From Avena insularis (lineage: Eukaryota; Streptophyta; Magnoliopsida; Poales; Poaceae): a stretch of DNA of 64,000 bases. The stretch is from the NCBI GenBank assembly GCA_023614405.1, contig CM042687.1:68864992-68928991 (forward strand). Direction: 5' to 3'. Shown here piece after piece: positions 58,312 through 64,000 of this stretch. The notes under the pieces were generated by a model. That model did not search any database, was not told the DNA's origin, and saw nothing but the letters and a program-made list of their open reading frames with translations. Numbering within the stretch: the first letter of the stretch is position 1; every line of letters begins with the position of its first letter. The position numbers were made by a program, and so were the translations under genes.

Positions 58312-60534
58312 TGATTCTAACATCCCAATTTTAGCAACGCTGATTTGTTGTCCAAAAAGCAAAAATCAGGGGGAACAAAAACTTTTTCTGGTTACATGTG
58401 CAATGTTTGTTTACTTTCTTGCTTGTGTTCATGCAACTCATTGTGTATTAGGTGATATACTTCTTATCTCAACACTAGTTGGCAAAAGCTAATTTACAAA
58501 AGAGATGTTCTGGCTCATATTTCATATTCTCAAATGTTCTAGCATTTCAAACTTGAGCCAAGATGATTTTGAGAAAAAAAATACTCTATTAGTCTACCTC
58601 TAACAAGACTATGGAGAACTATAATATAATCTCCTTGTGTATTCAAGACAGAACTCTCAACTACTCTTACCCCTAGGTTTTTCCAAAACCTTTATTCAAA
58701 ACCTTTTCATTCTAGTCTTGGTAGAAGCACCAAGAATCCCTTATCCCACTTCAAACCACAATCTCTTCAAAATACCCATCCTTACCCCATGCTAGGCTTG
58801 ATGGTAACCTTAGTAGTAGTTGATAAGTTCGAATAGATTAATTGCCTTGATCTGTTGTCTGATGAATTGCCTTGATCTGTTGGTTTCATTGTTTGCTTAG
58901 GAACTAGAGTGAGCTAATCTAGTAGCTCATCCCTTAGGATCCAATCTATGTTTGTGATCATCAATCTCAAACCAAGCATCCAAATCTGGATCTACCCTAA
59001 ACCACCAAAGTGGCCATCTCATCTCCTAATCAGATCAATCCAGAGATAATCCCTTTTGGTAGCTCCCAACTCGATGAAGACCCAATCTAACCATTGATAC
59101 TATCTACTTACTTATCACATCAACCTTGTACCTTTGATCATGAGATTGGAACCTAACATCCACCCAAAATCATCTACACTTGTACTCTAGTCTAAAACCC
59201 TAAATCTGCCAAAATGGCTAAGTCTGGATTTCTTAGCTAGATTCAATCTTTGGAGCTCTAACTTCTCCAACCTGTGTGCATTCTTGAGAATTTACTTGAA
59301 CCATCTTGTATTACATCATTAGTACTACCAAATCCCACTCTTGCCCTTGGGTATACCTTTCTGTTCCCACTCACCCATGATGGTTTTGTAGTCAAGATAA
59401 TAATCTTTTCTGCAAATCTTATCATCTTTCCTACTTTGGGAGAAGCTCACATATATATGCTACCTCCCCTTGACCAACTATTTGCATGGTTATTATCTAC
59501 GAAACATGTTCTATAAATACCTACCTCACTTGTCTCCATTGGAGCTTTGTTCTTCTCAAAACCCCATGGTTTAGGAGGCATCATGACCACTCTGTTATGG
59601 CAGCCTTATTTTCAACAAATTTTCTCATCTCTTCTAGACCACCTCAAATTCAACCAAGCCCAACAAATCTAGTTTCTTCCCATTTCATCAAAATATTTCA
59701 AAACCCAAGTGGAAAATGATGTATGAATCAAGTTTACATCATCTACTTTGGATATAATATTAAAACTATTTAAATTCTTTTTCTGGCAAAATCCTCCAAA
59801 GCTTGTCCTTAAAGGCAAGTTTGTTTTTCTCCATGTCACTTTGCCAACTCAATGCACAATTGAGTTCTATATAAAATACCCCATCTTCCAAACTCAAAAA
59901 TAAATATTTTTTATCTCCCTTGTTATTTCTTTTTGCCCTTTTTCTTAAATGGCAAAAACAAGAAATAATTCCTTAAAAATACTTTTCCATCTCAATAAAT
60001 TCCAATAAAATTCTATAATGTGTAATCTGGTATTTAGGACCATACCACATCAAAAACCCACCTTGTCCAATGTAAAAATATCACTTTATCGTCTATAAAC
60101 TACTTCTGTACTTTTGAATAAATGAATTTAAGTGCACCAAAAATCATCTGAAAAATCCCAAATAAATTCCTAGGGTGTATCTTGAGCATATCCACCCACT
60201 AGTAGCCTTGTAACATCCTGGAAAGATCAAAATTCAAGCAATGCTTACTAATCCCCAATTTTGGCAAATTTGATCATCTAACAAAAACCAATAGCAAACC
60301 CTCTCCAAACCTTTTCAAATCCTGTCAAGGACTCCTCCACAGCCATCCTAGCCCCTCTAGTCGACTAGCACTATAGCAATATAGTAGTAGCCACCCATTT
60401 ATTTTTGTCTCTTGTGTTTGTAAGAGGGGTAGAGATGCACATCTTGCAAATATCTCCACACCCGCAGCCACCCCCTCCCCTCCACTCATCTGTTCGAGCA
60501 ACTGGCCCACACACCACCCAGCACCACCCCCTTG
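58312..60534 (+). mobile_element. LARD-2: U3 of a LARD-1-related LTR
   Basis: Plus-orientation homolog of the reverse complement of 31870-34150 (LARD-1 U3). It begins at CTAACATCCCAATTTTAGC, within about 6 bp of the Ath-3 polypurine tract. Similarity can be followed to CACACCACCCAGCACCACCC at 60512-60531, then stops. It is clearly more diverged from the LARD-1 LTRs than these are from each other. Confidence 0.82.
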
Positions 60535-63433
60535 ATTATCTGAGTCGGTCTTCATTTCCAATGCCGCGGTCGATCCCCCGGTGAGATAAGAAAGTGAATG
60601 TACCGAAATGCTTTAGTCTTGGTGTTGTTTTAAGCCATTATACAACAATTCTGGACCCGCGGCAGGAACAACTGTCTGCTTTGAATTTTTGCGAAAAATC
60701 ACAAATTTTCAAAAAAAGCGCCTTCACTTCAATAAGGCTCGATGTTCATTGGTTTGAGGTAAAGGCAAATTCCTTTTTCATGGTTATAGGGCCTTCCCAT
60801 TCGGTGTACGTAAGGATGTGTTGATGGAGCTCCGGGAGAGGGTAGAGCGGAAGATAGAGACGCTAATCATAGAGTGTATTGGGGGGAAGCTGATGTTGCT
60901 AGCATAATTGATTGACTTTATTTCTCCAAAAATATATGGGCGATCCTATCCTATTTTTTAAGTCATTTTAGCATTCGAAATTCTTTTTCCGCAACAATAG
61001 AGCAGACGCGCTGCCCACAAAATGTTTGAATGATCGGGTAAAGAGCGAGCGCAAGCAAGCGTTTTCTGGATCCGCTAGCTTTATCTGATCTTGATCTAAA
61101 TCATCTGCCAAGGCTCCTAAAAAATAACTACAGAAATACCACATCTAGAAGAACATTGACTCCAAAATTGAGACATTAATTGAGTTGTTAGGTTGGGATC
61201 CTGGGTAGAAACTTGTGATCATCACACCAGCTAAGAGACGGATATCTTGTTCCATATAATCCGACAATTGAGCCCTATTCTCTACCTTGCTTACCGCCCC
61301 TCGTAGGGTCTAGCGTACCCATACCGAAAATGATTGACTCTTTTTATCTTTGCTTTCTAGTTTGTTCTAATATAGAATTGGATTTTTCTTTCTCTTCCTG
61401 GGTCCTTGGGCAACTCGGCAAGACTGGACTAGTGGAACACGGCTATCATTGATAGTGACTTTCCGGGTCTACACCTCTTTTTTTGTAAGTAAGGCTCGCC
61501 ATGTTCCTAAAAGGAGTGACCATCTTTTATTCCCTTCCACTGACACTGAGCAAGCCCGGACTAGGTATAAGAGATCCTTACACTCTCTCGCTCTCCTAAC
61601 GGTGGCGCGTGGGGGCAACAAAGGTAAGTCTGGTAACGCGAGTTAATGTTGGTAAATTGATAAAATGTAGCGATAAAATCAAGGAAATCGATCAAACGAT
61701 CCCAATAACGTGAAAGAGAAACTTCCCAGATCCAGGGAAGATTATCATAAAGGGAATCTTAAGGGGCGCCTTCGGCCTTACTTAACTAAAGGTACCTGAT
61801 CTAAAGATATTATACTTAGGAATCTAAAGATACTGATGAGGGGGCAACAAAGAATGGGAGCCTTGTTTACAAGATCAGAAAGGAGAGAACCTTTCTCTGT
61901 TCACTTGATTGTTTTGATTTTGTGCACAGCTACGCGATGGAGCGAGAAACGGGATGGAACTGGAAGCAGAAAAAAACTAGAAATCGTGTGAGTTAGATAG
62001 ATCCCCTTCTCAAATAGAGAAAGAAGAACCCTATCGCCTAAAGAGTGCTGGAATTTATAACTACAAGATGACTTTCTTTGCTTCTAAATCGATAGGGATT
62101 CGAGACCAGGACTCGAGTAGGAGAAATTCCCTCCTGCTTCACCGGTGTAACACAAGTGGTTCCTGGGATTTAACTAACTAAGTGCTAGCAGTGATTTTAT
62201 GTTGGTTTCATGGTTTCTTCATTCTTGTAGCATGTGTTGCATGTGTTTGTAGTAGCTTTGCAGATTCAGGACTATTGGCAATAGCCATGGTTTGTTGTTC
62301 ACGTGTTATGATCTCGCTCATCAGATTGTTCACCCCTCCCCTGTTCAATGGCGTTGACTGGTAGAAGCACCAAGCTTTGGTACTATAGTCGTACTCGAGA
62401 CCCAATTGAGAAGCTCACAAGTGACATAAGAAAGCTACGGGCATATACCCCTGCCCACTTCCTTCAACCACTCAGTATACCTTTTTACTGGAAGAGTCAA
62501 GTGAAAGCAATTAGTTTAGAAGGAAGAGGAAGACCTAGGGGGCTTACATACTCATTTCCTCAGTAGGCGTAGCTTGGAGTGGGAGTAAGGTCAGGAAAGT
62601 GGCCCAAGAGAGGAAGACAAACAAACCAACCAGCACGCAGGCAAAACTTCTTCATAAAAGGTAAAAAATAGACTTGGATTTCATGGGAAAATAGGTTGAG
62701 GAGCCAGATCCTGGAGCTTTTTTTTGCTAGAACCATCCCAAAGCTGGTAATCTAGATCAGATTTCTAAGTCTCTCTTTTGTTTGTTGGAATCTCTAGTGA
62801 GACCCTTTGATTTCCGAGGAGCTACGTTCGCTTCAAGGGCGCCTGGAATACATTAGGCGATTCATATTTAGCAGGAAGAATCCAACCTTCTACAAGACAA
62901 TGCGGCCAGATGAAGAAGACTGGCGCCTACTAAAATAAGGGGGAGGTTAGAACCATGTTGTATGGCCTCATTAGGAGCCTATATCGCACTTTCTCGGCCT
63001 TGAGAAGGTGGATGGTATCGCTACCAGTATAAAATCTCATTTTATGCGATCAGACTCATTAGTGCAAACAATGCAATAGCTTTGGTATCCCTTGAATCCA
63101 TTGTAAATGATAGAATATTGTCCCAAGGAGCGAGGAGAGAAGATGAAAGGTTGAGTAGAGAAGAGGGAGTTCTAGTTAAGTATGCCCATAGATCTTGCTT
63201 CTAATTGGTTAGTGCAGGATAGTACTAAAACCATCACAACTCAATAGCGAGATGCACGAGCACTAGTTACACAAGTTACAAAAGAATTCCGACTAAAGGA
63301 GGGCTAGTTACTATTACACAAGAATGGGAACTATGGAGAGTTTTTGAGGCTGCAAGTGAGGTGTAATCTTGCTGAAACTGAAGACCAGAAAATTTCTTCT
63401 TGGTAGTAGTTACCCCTGTCAGAACCATTATCT
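60535..63433. other. Insert of about 2.9 kb in LARD-2, plant-mitochondrial in character (possible NUMT)
   Basis: This has no counterpart in the LARD-1 LTRs, where the flanking blocks are only about 80 bp apart. It has no transposon ends and no long ORF. Its texture differs from the neighbours: balanced base composition and pieces such as GAGCGAGCGCAAGCAAGCG (about 61047) and GTAAGGCTCGCCATG (about 61490), which resemble intergenic plant mitochondrial DNA. I cannot name a mitochondrial gene in it, and the last 700 bp are the least convincing. ATTATCT occurs at both edges (60535-60541 and 63427-63433). Short frames (60594-60824, 61449-61646, 62182-62566) are unassigned. Confidence 0.4.
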
Positions 63434-64000
63434 ACTCCGGCCAGATCCTCCCTCCCTTGCCCTAGTGGACATAGTCCACCCTACACCAACCCTCTTAGGT
63501 TTATAAGGAGAAAGGCCAGCACAACACCCCCTCCCTGCCTCATTTCCTTCCTCCCACTCCAGCTTACCTACTCAGAGCACCCTCTCCCTCTCCCTAGCTC
63601 TGCACTGGCCAGGAAAAGAGAAGAAAGGCCCCCTCGGCCACTCTCAAGATCTGAGCAGGGAGCTCCTTCCTTCACTCCTTCTACCCTACATGTTGTCGTA
63701 CTGAAACCTCCTCATCCTCCCCTACCTAACCCTGTCCCTCCTTTCTACATGCAGACACTGCAGGCACCAACTCCAGTGAGCTCCCACGCCCCTCCTCGGG
63801 TGCTCATGCGCGAGCAAGCTCCCGGCGCGGAAATCCCTCTGTGCTGCCCATCGTCGTGGTCTCCGCCGACCACCGCGTTGCCCTGCCCCCTCCACACCGC
63901 CTCCCCGCTCTCTGGTAAGCCTCCCCAGGACACCCTGAATCCCCCTAGGGTTCTTCATCGGCAGCCGCTCGTGCAGGGAACAAGACGGCCCTGAGCCGTC
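63434..64000 (+). mobile_element. LARD-2: TATA box and leader, cut by window end
   Basis: Similarity to LARD-1 resumes near 63440 and is clear at GGACATAGTCCACCCTACACC (63469-63489). TTATAAGG at 63500-63508 takes the place of the LARD-1 TTAAATA box. A C-rich leader follows with a possible exon ending at GGTAAGCC (about 63914) and CCCTAGGGTTCTTC. Frames on both strands here are compositional. Confidence 0.7.
63500..63508 (+). promoter_or_regulatory. TATA box of LARD-2
   Basis: TTATAAGG, in the position of the LARD-1 TTAAATA box and followed by the same C-rich leader type. Confidence 0.55.

Noticed and set aside
60594..60824. 76-codon frame as a mitochondrial gene
   Set aside because: I cannot match it to any known mitochondrial protein. 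The organellar origin is suspected for the block, but no gene is supported.
63722..64000. Start of a host gene at the right edge
   Set aside because: The sequence follows the LARD-2 TATA box and aligns in layout with the LARD-1 leader. Frames are open on both strands from GC bias.

Overview
This is 64 kb of plant nuclear DNA made almost entirely of nested LTR retrotransposons. I see no intact host gene, no rRNA or tRNA gene and no bacterial feature. The family mix points to a large-genome pooid grass (wheat/barley/oat/ryegrass group): Athila-lineage elements with tRNA-Asp-type primer sites, a Tat-lineage gypsy with an antisense gene, a BARE-1/Angela-like solo LTR, a copia-like family with a gag but no pol, and a long-LTR non-coding element of LARD type. 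Species cannot be fixed from the sequence alone. I use working names: A1, Ath-1, LARD-1, Ath-2, Cop-1, Cop-2, LINE-f, Ath-3, Tat-1, BARE-solo, LARD-2.

Left block (1-34150), all on the minus strand. A1 (1-1519) is an LTR start that cuts the gag of Ath-1. The Ath-1 5' LTR (3487-4897) sits in the 3' LTR of LARD-1. LARD-1 has its 3' LTR fragment at 4898-7760, a non-coding interior at 7761-9866 and 26800-27696, and a 5' LTR at 27697-34150. Its interior holds Ath-2 (9872-26794, target duplication GTTAG). Ath-2 in turn holds Cop-1 (12931-23122, target duplication ACAAT).

Middle block. LARD-1 entered a Cop-2 LTR, whose right part remains at 34151-35518 on the plus strand. Next come the 3' end of a LINE (minus strand, to about 36560) and the 5' LTR of Ath-3 (plus strand). 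That LTR is split by Tat-1 (37410-51760, minus strand, duplication AGACG/AGATG). Tat-1 carries a decayed gag, protease, RT, RNase H and integrase, plus a convergent multi-exon gene on the opposite strand. Its 3' LTR contains a BARE-1/Angela-like solo LTR (37876-39170, duplication GCTAC).

Right block (51766-64000), plus strand. Ath-3 has a primer site, gag and protease, a hairpin-repeat spacer where pol should be, the Athila-type extra ORF, and a polypurine tract at 58298. Directly after the tract begins LARD-2, an LTR related to LARD-1. It is interrupted by about 2.9 kb (60535-63433) of unrelated DNA that looks like plant mitochondrial sequence, then resumes through its TATA box to the window end.

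Every coding region seen is transposon-derived and nearly all are broken by stops or frameshifts. The best leads are the antisense gene of Tat-1, the hairpin array in Ath-3, the CGGTAGTACCG clusters upstream of TATA boxes, the gag-only Cop-1, and the organelle-like insert in LARD-2.
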